NCBI GenBank assembly: GCA_009768925.2
Contig: VHIT02000018.1
Coordinates: forward strand, 186,001 to 250,000
Length of the DNA stretch: 64,000 bases
Direction: 5' to 3'
Origin: Cryptosporidium bovis
Taxonomy: Eukaryota > Apicomplexa > Conoidasida > Eucoccidiorida > Cryptosporidiidae
The notes under the pieces were generated by a model. The model saw nothing but the letters and a program-made list of their open reading frames with translations. It did not search any database and was not told where the DNA came from. The translations under genes were made by a program, and so were the position numbers. Below, one piece after another: positions 30,667-41,329 of this stretch (position 1 is its first letter; the number at the start of each line of letters is the position of its first letter).

Positions 30667-31100
30667 AAATAACAGAGATTATAAATTATTTAAATAATCA
30701 TAAGTGGTATTAATGAGAATTTTCAAGAAAATCTTTTTTTATTATCTTATTGCAGTTATTATTTTCTACTCTCTTTTATTATCTTTGTCAAATAGCTTCA
30801 TATTAATTATTTCAAATGATACAATGATAGGAGATACAGACGAAAATGAAAGTATATGCTCTTGAATTTCATTCAATGTATACTTTTAATTTTAAACGGT
30901 GTTACGTCTGTATATTTCCATGAACATCATTGTCTTATATAAACTCTATATACTTCCTTAACTTATGCGACTCAATTCATTTTCAATTGGGAAACGAGAA
31001 ACAAATACTCGAGTCAATAAGTTGTTTTCTCCATATTTCACTCGTAAATATTATTTCCGGAAGATTTCTCTTCCTCTGAAATAAACATTAACTTTTGAAT
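30667..31100. other. Convergent 3' intergenic spacer
   Basis: A 434-base AT-rich spacer between the phosphatase gene and a minus-strand gene. I see no coding frame or structured element. Confidence 0.4.
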
Positions 31101-32057
31101 TCAGTAGAAAATCCTGCCATCAGAATTGTTCCTGCAAATAGGAAGTTGAGAGTCACATTTAATAGTTTTATATCTACGCTCCTCACCCCCTAAATCTGGA
31201 ACAATATGTCTTTTGAATATTCCTGGCTCCGTCATATACCTAGGAGAGACATCTTCAAAGCTGCTTGTATCGATAACATCACCAGAATCGTAGTTTAAAG
31301 TAATATCATTATTAATTGAAGAAAGTTTATCCTTACTATATCCGCAGCCACTTTGTGGGGCACCTATATTTTCTCTTCCTATTAAATCCAGTATATTGCA
31401 ACCACCGCTGTTCCGTGATGGTACTTTACCTATCTGATTATAATTGCCACAAATAATATGACCATCAACATTCCCTACATCCGCTAAATCCTTAGGGGAT
31501 TTATCATCCAAATCCAAACGAAAACTAGATTCAGAATTTATTATATCTTTATCAAATACGTCTTCTATATTACTACATGTTTCGTTCTCATTTCTAACAT
31601 CGCTCTCATATTCTGACAAAAAACTTCCCTCGCTCGTTGATTCACAATCATCATAGTTCCAGTAATTTCCTGTTTCAACTCTAGCAGGTTGGCCACTACC
31701 TATTCCGTCAGAATCGTATACAGATTCATCAGGTGCAGAGTTCATTGGTGGAGCCGTAACTAGTATATAATTCGAAGCACCATTTTGCTGTGTTGCTACA
31801 GAATTGTTTGAACAATTACTGATAAATCTATTATTGGTGTCTTGCGATTCATTACATGGAAATACAAATAAACTCTCGCCATTACCCGGAGATATAGGAG
31901 GAAGTTCGTCCACTATTCTTATGTCACAAACATCTAAAACAGTAGAAACTGAAAAATCTGAAGTGTCGTACTTTTCAGAACCTAGTGATTCATTAATTAA
32001 AAAAATGGACTGTTTTATTTCATCCAAAACTTGACTTATAACTACTTCAGATGCCAT
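31101..32057 (-). CDS. Unknown acidic Asp/Ser-rich protein
   Basis: A 318-residue protein beginning MASEVVISQVLDEIKQSIF. Only the first ~55 residues look capable of folding (two short helices). The rest is Asp/Ser/Asn/Gly-rich with many acidic Ser clusters (ESTSEGSFLSEYESD), suggesting casein-kinase-type phosphorylation. There is no signal peptide, membrane segment or recognised domain. The ATG lies 859 bases from the next plus-strand gene. Its function is unknown. Confidence 0.65.
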   Translation of the reverse strand: MASEVVISQVLDEIKQSIFLINESLGSEKYDTSDFSVSTVLDVCDIRIVDELPPISPGNGESLFVFPCNESQDTNNRFISNCSNNSVATQQNGASNYILVTAPPMNSAPDESVYDSDGIGSGQPARVETGNYWNYDDCESTSEGSFLSEYESDVRNENETCSNIEDVFDKDIINSESSFRLDLDDKSPKDLADVGNVDGHIICGNYNQIGKVPSRNSGGCNILDLIGRENIGAPQSGCGYSKDKLSSINNDITLNYDSGDVIDTSSFEDVSPRYMTEPGIFKRHIVPDLGGEERRYKTIKCDSQLPICRNNSDGRIFY

Positions 32058-32915
32058 CTCACCCTTAAGACTACTATTTACCAGCGATTTTGTATTTTTG
32101 TAATTAAGTTTAAATATTTATTGAATTAGTTACACCTTTTGAACCCTCTGTAGGAGTTCAAATTAGTACACTAATTTTCAAATATGTTACTTTATTATCT
32201 CTTCAGTCTTTTTTCATATAATGTATATCAAGTAAACTCGTATATTATTATTAATTGGCACCTTGTTTCAATTGCTGTAATAGTTCCATCTTTTTCCTGC
32301 GGGCCTTGAAATTTAATATTAAATATAAATATACCCTCAATTGCTCAAAGGAATATTAACTTTGAAATAAATTAACGACCCCTCAAATACGTAAATACCT
32401 AGATTTAATAGGCACGTTTCAAGTCAAAATTTTTTTTTTTATCTTGCTCTTGAAAGCCATTCGTAACCTAACTTTTACCAACTTTAATGAACTAAAAAAA
32501 ACCACTTTATCATATCGACATTATATTAAAAAAGCCACTATTGGCATCTCACCAGCTATTCACGACTAAGTGCAACCTAGTAACTCTCGTAATCTTTTTT
32601 TGTTTCCATTTATATAAGTTTTCATCGTTTTTATTGCTCTTCTATACATATTTTACTCTTCATTTTATTCAGCCTCCAAAGCGCCACCAGACTAAGCACT
32701 CCAGCTGCAACATTGCTTTCAGCTTGAATACTCGAAAATAGGGTCTAAATCAGCTCCAAAACATGAATATAAGGCATATAACTCCTTTTCTCACGTAGAG
32801 TATTCAATGTTTTTGCATGTTTTATTTGCACATATCATTTTTATATTTAATTAGTGTTTGGCGCCAATATTAGGTAATAAGAATGCTGTAACATATAAAT
32901 AAGCATGCAAATGTA
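32058..32915. promoter_or_regulatory. Divergent intergenic region with E2F-like palindrome
   Basis: An 858-base region. It contains TTGGCGCCAA, a perfect 10-base palindrome, at 32858-32867, just 49 bases upstream of the ATG at 32916. It also has an AAGCGCCACC near 32679. A poly-T run lies near 32430-32440. No coding frame is supported. Confidence 0.5.
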
Positions 32916-35120
32916 ATGTGGGTACATGCAAAAAACATGAGATTTCACAATGAAGGAAAAATGCTTAAAAGCAAGGTTTTGGAAGAGAACCTGAGTTTGT
33001 TCATTGAAAATAAAGAGTTGAGTGATAAGATATGTGAAAAAGAGGTTGAGAATGTTCAATTACTAGGTAGGATAAGTGACCATGAGGAAAATAAAAAAAG
33101 TCTTGAGAAATTCATAAGTAAAATAAGAGAAGATGAAGTAGATTTATATTTGGATAGTGTATACACCAAAAAAAGACTCGAAAGTTCTGAGAAAGTAGCT
33201 AAAAGCCTAAGAAAGTACATTGATTATCTTAAAGATGTAATAGAAAAATGTATAACTTTTAGCGATAGTATCAATAAATTAATAAACAACAAATATAAAT
33301 GTGGGGACACGTTCTTGTTGGGCAATTCTTACTTAAGTACACATTCAGAGGAATTTTTTAGGGAAGCCTTACAGAATTACTTTAAGATGAACAATTTGAT
33401 TTACGAGGACCTTAAAGAGGAGTTGAAATATAGGAATAGATACAAAGAACAGAAAAAAGAAAACGCCTACTTAAAGAGTAAAATTGAGGATTTGACTGAG
33501 ATAAAAATCCTCGATGTTACTAAAGGTGAAGTTTCATTAAATATAAACAAAAAAGGAGGTAAAAGCAAACTAAGTATATCCAAAAAAAATATGCTAGAAA
33601 TAACAAACATGGATTGTAAACTCGGAAATAATGGTGTAATTGAAGGTTTATGTGGATATTGCAATAACAAAAAAGCTTCTTTTAGTAATGATGATTTGGA
33701 AAAAGAATATTTATTATACTCTGTTAAGCAATTTAGAAAAGAAAATTATACTTTGAAACAAAAAATATTCGAATACGAATTTGATAGTTCAAGGGTTGAA
33801 GAAGTGAAAGAATTAGAGTTAAAATTGGAGGAAAAACAGACAGAAATTGAAAACTTGGAAAAAGAGTATTCACTTTGGGTGTTGAATCTTCAAGAGGAGA
33901 ATTCCGAATTAAGGATAATAATTAATGATCAAGAGAAAAAAGAAATGAAATTAATTGAAAATATGAATAATGAGAAAGAAAAGACCAAACAAGAGTATAA
34001 ACAATTTAATGAAGAATTAATTAATGAATATGAAACAAAACTGAGTGAAAAAATAACAGAATTGAACAAGATAAGAAATGAAAACATGTATGATAATAAA
34101 AAAAATATTGAATTAGAAATAATTAGAAAAAACTTGAACCATTCGGAGGAAAATTTGAGGAAATTTTCAGAAGAAAACCAAAATTTGAATGTAAAATTAA
34201 AAAAATTAATGAAAGAGTATGAAAAGTGCGAGGAAGAACTTCATAATGCTGAAAAAGTGATTAAAAATGCAAACGATACTATTTCAAATTTAAAAGAAAC
34301 CCAAATTAAACTAAATGACCAACTTAATAATGAAAAAACTTTGCACGACAAATTTGAACAAGAAGCTTGTACGTTAAAAAAGGAGTTGGATAACTTTTTA
34401 AGTGATATGTATAAAGGTGGTACACAAAAAAAAAGTAGAGGTAAAATTATTGGAGAGGCAATTGAAAGTGAGCGTTTGGGTTCAGTTGAAATTATAATCG
34501 GGCATTGCAAAGAACTTGAGAATAAGGTTGAAGAGTTAACCACTCAATTAGAAAACATAAAATATGGCAATGAAACAATGTTCGGAGCCCCTGGCGGTAA
34601 ATGTTCAAAATTAACCAATAATCTTTCTAGTGGTCATGCAAATAACATTAGTAACAATGCTGAGATAGAAACACTGTTTGATCAGGTTCAGAACCTTAAA
34701 AAAGAGAGGGAACAACTTAAAAAAGATATAAGGCAAAGAGACTGGGCAAGAGTGGAGACTGAAATGTTGCAAAAAAAGACGCTGGAGGAAGTAGATCAGC
34801 TTAAAAGGGATAATGCTCGTTTAATGCTTGAAAATTTAAGATTAAGGGACTTGACCGGGAATAGAAATTCAATTCAAATAAAATCTACAGTTTATAATTC
34901 AAACCAAAGCGATGAGAATACTCAGTCAAACAGTTCAAGATCTTCTTTGAATAAAGCTGTCCAGGGTGAACACGTTAAAGAAAGTGGGGTTGAATTTAAT
35001 CAAAGTGAATGTGACAGAAAAACTGAAAACAGCATTCAGTCAATGTTAAATCTAAAACCCCCAAAGAGGCATAGCTTATTACTTTTTGGTCAAAAATCAA
35101 ATAGAGATAGCATCAACTAA
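32916..35120 (+). CDS. Large coiled-coil protein
   Basis: A 734-residue protein dominated by Lys/Glu/Leu/Asn heptads from about 15-100, 260-480 and 585-650. A Cys pair occurs in GLCGYCNNKK (about 245-254). There is a basic patch PKRHSLLLFG near the C-terminus. It has no motor, nucleotide-binding or membrane segment. Proteins of this type are usually structural scaffolds (centrosome, cytoskeleton, apical complex), but nothing in the sequence fixes the location. The ATG at 32916 is the first in frame and lies just after an E2F-like palindrome. Confidence 0.8.
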   Translation: MWVHAKNMRFHNEGKMLKSKVLEENLSLFIENKELSDKICEKEVENVQLLGRISDHEENKKSLEKFISKIREDEVDLYLDSVYTKKRLESSEKVAKSLRKYIDYLKDVIEKCITFSDSINKLINNKYKCGDTFLLGNSYLSTHSEEFFREALQNYFKMNNLIYEDLKEELKYRNRYKEQKKENAYLKSKIEDLTEIKILDVTKGEVSLNINKKGGKSKLSISKKNMLEITNMDCKLGNNGVIEGLCGYCNNKKASFSNDDLEKEYLLYSVKQFRKENYTLKQKIFEYEFDSSRVEEVKELELKLEEKQTEIENLEKEYSLWVLNLQEENSELRIIINDQEKKEMKLIENMNNEKEKTKQEYKQFNEELINEYETKLSEKITELNKIRNENMYDNKKNIELEIIRKNLNHSEENLRKFSEENQNLNVKLKKLMKEYEKCEEELHNAEKVIKNANDTISNLKETQIKLNDQLNNEKTLHDKFEQEACTLKKELDNFLSDMYKGGTQKKSRGKIIGEAIESERLGSVEIIIGHCKELENKVEELTTQLENIKYGNETMFGAPGGKCSKLTNNLSSGHANNISNNAEIETLFDQVQNLKKEREQLKKDIRQRDWARVETEMLQKKTLEEVDQLKRDNARLMLENLRLRDLTGNRNSIQIKSTVYNSNQSDENTQSNSSRSSLNKAVQGEHVKESGVEFNQSECDRKTENSIQSMLNLKPPKRHSLLLFGQKSNRDSIN

Positions 35121-35644
35121 CTCAATTTACAAACCTATAGAAGTTATACTGAAAATCACAGTTCGGCCATTAAATTTAAAAAATAGGAGGGGAGAAACTT
35201 ACCTCTTCTTACTTGCCCTATTTTTTTACCTCCCACAATAATCCCAAGGTTTGCAATTTAGATATCAATTTATACCATATTTCAACTAGGCGCCAAAATG
35301 TGGAATCAAAAATGTAATTTTCAAGGTAAAATAAAAAGAATTAGGATAATTGCATGTATAAATTAAATCATACTGGTGATAATTGGAATAACTGCGGTGA
35401 GAGTTTGAAGTATACCAAATTTATTTGGTAGTTTACATTTGCTTAGTGGGGTTAGAGTGCAAAAAGGGGAAAGGAGTACGCTAAACGGGAGTTAAATGAC
35501 GAGGATCTAAAAAGTTAAGAAAATTTTTTGCTTCTTTTTTGTTGTTAATTCATTTATCTGTCAAATAAGAGTAAGATAATCTATAGCCAAAGGGAGTAGT
35601 ATCCACATCTTTACATCTAATAAAGTCATAGGTGTTAGTTAAAT
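35121..35644. promoter_or_regulatory. Promoter region with E2F-type box and palindrome
   Basis: A 524-base spacer between two plus-strand genes. It holds GCGCCAAA at about 35290-35297 (exact TTTSSCGC complement) and the perfect inverted repeat TACCAAATTTATTTGGTA at 35413-35430. No coding frame was seen. Confidence 0.45.
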
Positions 35645-36400
35645 ATGGATTTTCTAAAAGACGTAATTAATATGTACATGAGAAAGTTTCTACAATTAGA
35701 AGATTTGAAGTGGGATTTAAAAGAAGGACTTCAAATAGAACATCTAAAAATAAACTCTAGAGGAATAAATGACCAATTTAGAGAGAAGAGTATACCATTT
35801 AAGGTTGATAACGGCAGTCTAGAGTCAATGAAAATATCATATTCACCAAAGGACGGAGTTTTTCATGTGCATATAAAAGAAATTCAAACACAAATAAGAC
35901 CACAGATCTTTTCCACTGTAGGAAAAAAAATTCAACAAGGTTTGGTAAATATTATCTTAGATGAGGATCCCGTCGAGTTTATAGATTCATATTCATATAT
36001 AAGAGATTTTCCAATATCATATTTGGAGCAAACTAAGAAGAGGGTTGAATCAACAGTTGTTGACTCTAGCTTAATTCCAGAGCCACCAAAATACCCAATT
36101 GCAGCTTATAAGTTAAACAACCAACCTTATACCAAGAAATACAATAAAGCTCCAGCATTTTACCCTCCACCTATTTTAGACGGTAGAAAAAGATATTACG
36201 ATCAGAAAGAAAAGTATCGGAACGAAATTTATTACCTTGACAACTTAGGAAATGAACAGTTTCAAAAAACGGGTAGTGTGAGTTCAGCATTCCCGTCCTA
36301 CCCAATATTGTACAATGTAACCAGACCACACTCCACCCCGATATTTAAAACAAACAGGGGAGAAGGGAGAAGCATAGACGGATTCTATAGTTATTGCTAA
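35645..36400 (+). CDS. Small protein with VPS13/chorein N-terminal-like domain
   Basis: A 251-residue protein. Residues 1-95 follow the chorein_N pattern that begins VPS13, ATG2 and other bridge-like lipid transfer proteins. A helix with 'YMRKFLQLEDLKWDLKEG' is followed by 'LQIEHLKIN', then 'KSIPFKVDNGSLESMKISYS', then 'VHIKEIQTQIRP'. Yeast Vps13 has the same order: 'SYVENFD..QLNVGIWSGDVKLKNLKL', then 'LPIDVKSGILGDLVLTVPW', then 'VKIIIEDCYLL'. The giant proteins of this class run to thousands of residues. Here the domain is followed only by a Tyr/Pro-rich 150-residue tail. It could be a lipid-binding cap or a membrane-contact adaptor; that is inference. The match is by pattern and needs a profile search. 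Confidence 0.6.
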   Translation: MDFLKDVINMYMRKFLQLEDLKWDLKEGLQIEHLKINSRGINDQFREKSIPFKVDNGSLESMKISYSPKDGVFHVHIKEIQTQIRPQIFSTVGKKIQQGLVNIILDEDPVEFIDSYSYIRDFPISYLEQTKKRVESTVVDSSLIPEPPKYPIAAYKLNNQPYTKKYNKAPAFYPPPILDGRKRYYDQKEKYRNEIYYLDNLGNEQFQKTGSVSSAFPSYPILYNVTRPHSTPIFKTNRGEGRSIDGFYSYC

Positions 36401-36509
36401 ACTCGTTTGTATATTTTTGAAATAGAGAAGCGTATTTATAAAAATAAACGTTGTTTAATGAATTATGTTAAAGGACTTAATACTACATTTTGAGATGTTA
36501 ATCCTCTCT

Positions 36510-37679
36510 TTAACTCAAAAACCTTATATTTTCTCTTCCTTTATATCTGTTGCCGGAACTCTTGCTTATCCTCCCCACATTTACATTACTACCAATGTTA
36601 GAATTATTACAAATATTTGCTTTTTGTAATAAACTAGATAACTCTTTATCTTGTTGGTTGATTTGATCTATTATCAATTCTGTATTAGTTACCATCATTT
36701 CCGTGTTATCTGCAATATATTTACCCTCTTTTAGTTTAATTCCCTCTTTTCTTCCAATATTAGCTACAAAATCATCAAAATTAATATCCTCATCGAGATC
36801 ATTATCCTCTGTTATATCCTCCCCTGAAAAATACTTATCTTCAGAAGAGATATCCTCCAATATACTCAAAGAGTCTTCCACTCTTAGTATCGATGACAAA
36901 TTACTAATGTTTTTTTCTTCCCTATATTTTGTTCTTTCATCTGCCTTGTTCTCAGACGGCTTATACAATTCCTCAATGTGTTTTAACCAATCTTTAGCTC
37001 TTTCTGACTTAATTAGAGAATCCTTTTGACCGTAATTTATGTTGTCTCCTCCAATATTACATGATCCACTTCCATATACAGTATTCCTTGTAAAAGACTT
37101 TTCTGTATAACTTCCTCCACTTCTAATAAAACTGTTTTTGCTATTTCTCGTCCTATATTCAAGCGGAGTGAAAAATGATCTTGTCCTTGCTGAATTATTT
37201 GGTGTTACAAAATTCATCCTGTTTCTCTGGATACATCTTTCATTCTCAGAACCTGTATTAAACGAAACTGGTGCAGATTTAATAAATTCATAATCATGTT
37301 CCTTAATCACAATACTAATTTCACGAGAAGTATCTAGTTTAGTGTTTAACACACTTTCTTTTTTATTTTCCTTATTTTTAAGTGCTTCCAATTCTTTTTT
37401 AATGATTTCATTCTGTTCTAGAGTGTCGCTATACAGTTTGTACGTTTCCAGAAGTCTTTTTCTCAAGTTGTTAACCTCATACCTAAGTTGCCTTCTTAGC
37501 TTTAATTCCATCTTATGCTCCAATTCCACCTGCTTTAGCCTTCTTTCCAAGAAACCAACTGTCTGCGCCTCTCTTTCCTTTGTCTCTAAGTGTTTTTTTT
37601 CTAGATCATTTAGCTTAACCTCAAGTCTATTCTTTAAAAAGAGTTCCTTGTCACTCAAAATATCGGAATCACCCCCCAT
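36510..37679 (-). CDS. Coiled-coil protein, unknown
   Basis: A 389-residue protein. Residues about 8-120 form a strong coiled coil (ELFLKNRLEVKLNDLEKKHL and onward to LEALKNKENKK). The middle is Ser/Arg/Asn-rich and basic. An acidic segment (EDISSEDKYFSGEDITEDND) follows at about 270-300. A short predicted helix NTELIIDQINQQDKELSSLL lies near 330-350. There is no signal peptide or membrane segment. It is convergent with the chorein-like gene and divergent from the gene at 38149. Its function is unknown. Confidence 0.75.
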   Translation of the reverse strand: MGGDSDILSDKELFLKNRLEVKLNDLEKKHLETKEREAQTVGFLERRLKQVELEHKMELKLRRQLRYEVNNLRKRLLETYKLYSDTLEQNEIIKKELEALKNKENKKESVLNTKLDTSREISIVIKEHDYEFIKSAPVSFNTGSENERCIQRNRMNFVTPNNSARTRSFFTPLEYRTRNSKNSFIRSGGSYTEKSFTRNTVYGSGSCNIGGDNINYGQKDSLIKSERAKDWLKHIEELYKPSENKADERTKYREEKNISNLSSILRVEDSLSILEDISSEDKYFSGEDITEDNDLDEDINFDDFVANIGRKEGIKLKEGKYIADNTEMMVTNTELIIDQINQQDKELSSLLQKANICNNSNIGSNVNVGRISKSSGNRYKGRENIRFLS

Positions 37680-38148
37680 TTTGTTGTATACTTAAAAAAT
37701 ACCTTTTTATTTGCATATGTTTTTTTTACCTTATACACTTTGGTAGTACTTTATTATTAATACCAACACATCACAAATATTTACAGAAATCTCCGAGGTT
37801 GGAGGAAATAGTATCTAAGTTTCGGGAATCTACTTAAAAATATAACAGAAACTCTTATGTAATTATATTGACAAGTCCCTATGTATCTTCTCTTTCCTAA
37901 GTTATATTTTTCTTTTACCTCTTTATCTCTGCCTCTGAGAATCTTTTAAGTTACTAGAATCCCGCCAAAAGATTTCCCCATTTGCATGCTCCCTATATTA
38001 GGATAATAGTGAAAATACCATGAAAGTTAAATAATAAGAAAGACTTTGGAATGAAATAAAACGGGAAAGAGAATATAGGTAGAATTAGTTTCAATACTTT
38101 CGATTTTCTTCATCATCAAGGTCCATCCTTTTTTCCTGTCTTGTTAAA
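37680..38148. promoter_or_regulatory. Divergent promoter with E2F-type box
   Basis: A 469-base spacer between two divergent genes. CCCGCCAAAA (complement of TTTTGGCGGG) lies at 37961-37970, followed by a TTGCATGC box at about 37981-37988. It is otherwise AT-rich. Confidence 0.45.
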
Positions 38149-39390
38149 ATGATAACCAGAAAACCACAATTAAGACTTGAAAACATAGAGGGAATATGGA
38201 GGAATTCGGACGAGGTATTATTAGAAAATGAGGTTTCCCTCATCCATAGATCCCTTAAAATAATGCTTTCAGAGGTCAATGAAATTAAAGAGGCAAAAAA
38301 AACTTCACTTTTATTATCAGAAAAAGAATTTTTGTTTCTAAGAAATCAGTTTGAATATCAAATAAACGACTTTGTTTGTTGTTTTGACTTTAACAGAATT
38401 CAAAATTTGAGTTTAAGAAGAAATATAGCCAAATATTCGTACCATATATTAACATGTATTTTAAATATTATTGAGAAATCAAAGGTAGACAATGTTGCAC
38501 AAACCTCACTACATTTAGTAAAAGACAGACTTTATAAGAGTTGTCAAATATGTTTGAACTATTACTTTCCATCCAAAGCAATAAAAAGTCTAGAAAATTG
38601 CATTCCCAGTGATGATTCTGTTTTATCACCATTCTCTAAAAAAATCAGTAAAACAAAAATCGAAGCTCACAATGACCACCAAAATACTAGCTTGACGGAA
38701 ACGCCTCCAAAAAGCTCATTTAGGATGAGATCTCATTATAACCTTCCAAACCCAAGTCCTTTTCATACAGCTATTGAGTCTCCGTTAATTGGTACAATCG
38801 AATTTAAAAACGGCTCAAATACAAGGTACAACTCATGTGAAAATTTGTCCATTGAATTTAACAAACATGAAAATAATAATGAGGATGACCTCTCTTTATC
38901 TAATTCAGAATTTTTTCCAAAGGAATTTCAACATCCACTTCCAATTGATGAAACAAAAAGAAGACTAAGGGAAAAGCTTATGAAAAAAGAAGTTAAAAAT
39001 TTGAATAAAAAAATCGAATACACTAAGGAAATAAATAATCTTAATTCTCCATTTAGTGGAAAACAACTTTATAGTTCATGGGGAAGCGAAAATAGTGATA
39101 ACTCTGATCTACAAATTGAGGATCTTGTCTCTTCCAGCAATACTATTAAAATCAAGCAAAAGATTCTGACTATTAATAACAACATTGAATGTACAAGAAT
39201 CGCTTCAGAATTAGCTGAAACGTTAGTTGAACCAAACAGAACTAAACGAATCAAAAAGGAAACTTACCAACAAAGCATTGAAAGATCAATAGAGCTTCTT
39301 AAAAGTTTAGGTATATGTTATAATTTGAAGCCTAATATTCTATCGAAAAAAATGTTTCATACTATAGAACAAATTACTGATTATTCCTGA
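38149..39390 (+). CDS. Unknown protein
   Basis: A 413-residue protein. Residues 1-150 look helical and globular (YSYHILTCILNIIEKSKV, LYKSCQICLNYYFPSKAI). The middle has proline-directed Ser/Thr sites (ETPPKSS, NPSPFHT, ESPLIG), as in cyclin-dependent kinase substrates. A basic helix follows (TKRRLREKLMKKEVKNLNKK, about 265-285). The C-terminal 70 residues look folded (RSIELLKSLGICYNLKPN). No family is recognised. The coding end overlaps the exostosin coding end on the other strand by 10 bases. Confidence 0.7.
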   Translation: MITRKPQLRLENIEGIWRNSDEVLLENEVSLIHRSLKIMLSEVNEIKEAKKTSLLLSEKEFLFLRNQFEYQINDFVCCFDFNRIQNLSLRRNIAKYSYHILTCILNIIEKSKVDNVAQTSLHLVKDRLYKSCQICLNYYFPSKAIKSLENCIPSDDSVLSPFSKKISKTKIEAHNDHQNTSLTETPPKSSFRMRSHYNLPNPSPFHTAIESPLIGTIEFKNGSNTRYNSCENLSIEFNKHENNNEDDLSLSNSEFFPKEFQHPLPIDETKRRLREKLMKKEVKNLNKKIEYTKEINNLNSPFSGKQLYSSWGSENSDNSDLQIEDLVSSSNTIKIKQKILTINNNIECTRIASELAETLVEPNRTKRIKKETYQQSIERSIELLKSLGICYNLKPNILSKKMFHTIEQITDYS

Positions 39391-40760
39391 TAAATTTGTT
39401 TATTTACTTCTTCTATTTTTTCTATTAATTCATGTTCATCAAAATTAATTACATTTACATCAATTAGCATTATTATACGTGTTATATAATCTGTTATCCC
39501 CCGGTATGTAAACCAATAGCTATTTTTAAATAAAATATCTACTTTTCTCCTTATTTCATCCTCTCCCATATTCGAAATTATAAGTGGTATATTTCTAATA
39601 TCGGATGATTTTAATATTATTCCTAGTTCATTCAACATATTACCGTACGGAAACCAACCGAGATCCTCCCATATGTAAATTGGAATTGTCTCAAGTTGTA
39701 TTGCTTCATACAATCTAAATGATGTTCTTCCAAAACCACTTGGACACAAATGGAATACTGAACGTTTAATTACTTCTTTAAATCTTTCCCCTTCGTAATG
39801 AACAAAAAAGGTAGTGTTTTCATTTTTTTTAATTATTCCCGAAAAAAACTTGTCATCTCCGTCTCTTATATTTTTGCTGCTAAATCTCTCAGTTGATAGA
39901 TCGTTATCTGTAATATTCTTATATTCAAGTTCCTCAAATAATTTTTTTCTGGCTGGAAAACGTTTTTTTACTATTGTCGACGAAATCCAAATATCTTTTT
40001 TAAAATCCAGTTTCTCTTCTTTTTGAAGTTCACCCTTAATTAGTGGTATTGGTATTTGCTTAAATCCAGTTGTAGCCCCTCCAGCATTGAATATAATTAT
40101 GTTATCTTTTGAATTAAAATTTAACTTCAGCTTTCTAAGTCCCTCCGCATCCTAGTTTTCAAATTAAGGTATTGTCGCTCAAATAAAGAAAAAAGGCATT
40201 TAACTTACCTGTAATACTGTGAAATAAACCAAGTCAGGACTTAAGGTGTCCAAGAATAACTGTGTCTCCTTTAGCCACTCATTTTTTTGATCAACATCTA
40301 CTTTATTTCTTTGTATTGAAGTCCAAAAAATAGGTATATATATTGGTGGAATATTATCCGCAGTACAGTATTTCAAGTTACTATTGCTATATTGTATAAG
40401 CCAATTGCAAAATATCCCATCTTCTATCCAAGGACCAAAATAACCAGAGTAATTGGTACTTAATCTTGGTCTTAGGTTACTTGTTTCTTCAAATACCCTT
40501 ATTTGTTCATTACTTAAACATATCTCAGTGGCAAATGAACTGTTGTTATTGCCATAAATTGAATTAAATTCGTCCAAAACTATATTACCATCAAAATTCA
40601 ATATGCACTCGGAATAATTTAACGGTTTCTCAATATCTAATAGTAAGGCTCTATTTTTTGATTTACTAAAAATGTTTTCTCTACCTAAATAAAATACCAA
40701 TATTACAATTGTGAATCCAAAAAATACCAATGTAAAAGGAAATGCTCTAATAAACTTCAT
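39381..40760 (-). CDS. Exostosin-family (GT47-like) glycosyltransferase, two exons
   Basis: Assembled by eye. Exon 1 is 40760-40209 and exon 2 is 40151-39381. The 57-base intron has a CAG|GTAAGT donor and an AACTAG acceptor. The product is 440 residues. It starts at ATG 40760, MKFIRAFPFTLVFFGFT, with an N-terminal membrane anchor at about 7-26 (type II topology, Golgi/ER). The exostosin core lies at about 315-345: FHLCPSGFGRTSFRLYEAIQ, then LETIPIYIWED. This matches the family pattern 'fcLcPrG.g.dSfRlyEAl..GciPVii'. Exostosins transfer sugars in the secretory pathway (heparan sulfate copolymerases in animals, xyloglucan/pectin enzymes in plants). The donor and acceptor here are unknown. A second glycosyltransferase lies 1.7 kb away. 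The 3' end overlaps the gene at 38149-39390. Confidence 0.85.
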
Positions 40761-41329
40761 GATCAATCAATATTTGAATTTCAGGTGTAAAAAAAGAATA
40801 TTTTTATCTAAACTACTCCTCTTTAAATTCTTTAATCCCCTTTTTAATTTGTTAACATCAATAATCAATATAAACTCACTATTGTTTATACATGTGCAAA
40901 AACTATTTAACACAATTTTCTATTACTTTAATAACTGTACATGTGTTATTTTTTATTCTAAATTCTTCACGTTTTCTATAACAAATAAATTATTAGAATA
41001 CATTACTTCATTGTTATTCATGCCTGAATTAATGAAATCAAATGGAAACATCGTCAAAAAAATAGTAATTTAATTTTAAATTATTAATTACGTGTCATTT
41101 TTTGATACCTAATATTTTAATGTCTATACATGTAATCTGGCATGTAATTTTATATTGCATGTGGACAGCATATATATATATACATTTTAAAAAAACTATA
41201 TGGAATAAAATTAAAAGTATAATTTAAGAATTAATTTTTAAATTAACTTTGAAAGTTTATTTTTTTAAATAATACTATCAATTTTGATTCATTAGATAAA
41301 AAGGAGAAAACAGTAAAAGTTTAATTAAA
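40761..41329. promoter_or_regulatory. Divergent promoter region, AT-rich
   Basis: A 569-base spacer between the exostosin and small membrane protein genes. It contains a TA run near 41171-41181. The 120-codon plus frame 40711-41073 begins at a non-ATG codon and has only low-complexity composition. No motif stands out. Confidence 0.35.

Noticed and set aside
40711-41073. 120-codon plus frame antisense to the exostosin start
   Set aside because: Begins at a non-ATG codon, overlaps the exostosin signal anchor region, and is low-complexity Phe/Asn/Ile.
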